Below, piece after piece: positions 7,398 through 7,978 of a stretch of 7,978 nt of DNA. The position numbers were made by a program, and so were the translations under genes. Each line of letters opens with the position of its first letter. Position 1 is the stretch's first letter. Source of the DNA: Leucobacter sp. (GTDB taxonomy: Bacteria > Actinomycetota > Actinomycetes > Actinomycetales > Microbacteriaceae); assembly GCA_012510755.1 (NCBI GenBank), contig JAAZHL010000160.1, positions 1-7,978 on the forward strand, in the 5' to 3' direction. The notes under the pieces are model-generated. The model did no database searches and was not told the DNA's origin. It saw nothing but the letters and a program-made list of their open reading frames with translations.

Positions 7398-7978
7398 ATG
7401 ACACAGCAGAGCGGGGCATCACGTGTGATGCCTGAGGTTGATCGGCAGGCCGCGAACCGGGCGGCGATTGAGGCGCGCCGCGCCCGCGCTTCACTCAAGC
7501 AGCGGCTGCGCAGCGGTGAGGCATCACCGCTCAAGACGTTGGCTGAGGCGCTCGCGCAAGGGTCAGCCGCCTCAACGCTCAGGGTGACTGAGTTTTTGCA
7601 GACATTCCCGGCTGTGGGTGAGGTGAAGACGGCCAAGATCCTCGACGATCTGAAGATCTCGCCACGCAAGCGACTCGGTGGCCTTGGTGCACACCAACGT
7701 GACCGACTTGAGCTGTTCGTGCGCGACCGGCTTGGCCTGGGGGCGTCTGCCGGGTCACCACCCTTGACGGTGTTGGCGGGCCCAACTGCGGTGGGCAAGG
7801 GCACGGTGGCTGCACACGTGCGCGAACACTTCCCAGAGGTGAAACACTCGGTCTCAGTCACCACCCGCCCAGCACGCCCCGGCGAAATAGAAGGCGTGCA
7901 CTACTTTTTTGTCGATGACGAAATCTTCGACAGAATGTTGGCGCAGGACGAGCTGCTCGAGTGGGCCACGGTGCACAA
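7398..7978 (+). CDS. gmk: mIHF-like DNA-binding domain fused to guanylate kinase, 3' end outside window
   Basis: An open frame of 193 complete codons runs off the window edge. Residues about 12-113 match the actinobacterial integration host factor (mIHF): a helical ARRARASLKQRLRSG stretch (28-40), the helix-turn-helix-type segment VGEVKTAKILDDLKI (73-87), and RKRLGGLGAHQRDRL (90-104). After a short Gly/Ala/Ser linker (about 114-120) guanylate kinase begins, with P-loop GPTAVGKGT (128-136) and GMP-binding Arg157, Arg160, Tyr169 and Glu188 at the spacings of known enzymes (Arg38, Arg41, Tyr50, Glu69 in yeast numbering). The kinase converts GMP and ATP to GDP and ADP; the N-terminal domain should bind the nucleoid. 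In mycobacteria the two are separate neighbouring genes (mihF, gmk); here no stop or frame change separates them. The start at 7398 fits the leaderless promoter. ATG at 7428 (Met11) is an alternative that keeps the whole mIHF domain. The missing part should hold about 110-120 residues including the lid and C-terminal kinase core. Confidence 0.93.
   Translation, partial: MTQQSGASRVMPEVDRQAANRAAIEARRARASLKQRLRSGEASPLKTLAEALAQGSAASTLRVTEFLQTFPAVGEVKTAKILDDLKISPRKRLGGLGAHQRDRLELFVRDRLGLGASAGSPPLTVLAGPTAVGKGTVAAHVREHFPEVKHSVSVTTRPARPGEIEGVHYFFVDDEIFDRMLAQDELLEWATVH

Noticed and set aside
7274..7864. Minus-strand open frame (196 codons) across the pyrF end and mIHF-gmk
   Set aside because: It crosses two confident plus-strand genes and the promoter region, and the translation is Ser/Arg/Ala-rich without domain signal.

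Overview
The window is a G+C-rich stretch of chromosome with tightly packed genes, all on the + strand. It carries most of a de novo pyrimidine (UMP) biosynthesis operon of the actinobacterial type, followed by the start of a nucleoid-protein/guanylate kinase gene. The order is pyrC – small membrane protein – carA – carB – pyrF – (mIHF-gmk). This is the order I recall for the mycobacterial and wider actinobacterial pyr locus, where an unnamed membrane protein also lies between pyrC and carA, and mihF and gmk follow pyrF. The fusion of the mIHF-like domain to guanylate kinase in one frame makes me think of Microbacteriaceae and relatives; that family-level placement is inference from memory, not measured.

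Region by region: bases 1-15 read as the last four codons of a gene ending in an ATGA overlap with pyrC, most likely pyrB. Bases 12-1385 are dihydroorotase. Bases 1382-1951 encode a single-pass membrane protein of unknown role. Bases 1948-3150 and 3150-6461 encode the small (glutaminase) and large (synthetase) subunits of carbamoyl-phosphate synthase. Bases 6458-7321 encode an orotidine-5'-phosphate decarboxylase of the longer type-2 form. The 76-bp gap 7322-7397 is the only real intergenic space. It holds a plausible leaderless promoter and no convincing terminator. From 7398 to the window end runs an open frame joining an mIHF-like DNA-binding domain to the first half of guanylate kinase; it is cut by the window edge.

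Together, CarAB makes carbamoyl phosphate (also an arginine precursor), the presumed upstream PyrB would make carbamoyl aspartate, PyrC closes it to dihydroorotate, and PyrF makes UMP at the end. Dihydroorotate dehydrogenase and orotate phosphoribosyltransferase are not in the window. Every junction inside the operon is a 4-nt or 1-nt stop/start overlap, which points to one transcript with translational coupling. The gmk product (GMP to GDP) belongs to the purine side and appears to have its own promoter.

I looked for mobile elements, CRISPR arrays, tRNA/rRNA, long repeats and broken genes and saw none. The window is mostly core metabolism. The points worth a second look are the mIHF-Gmk fusion, its leaderless promoter, and the unexplained membrane protein embedded in the operon.
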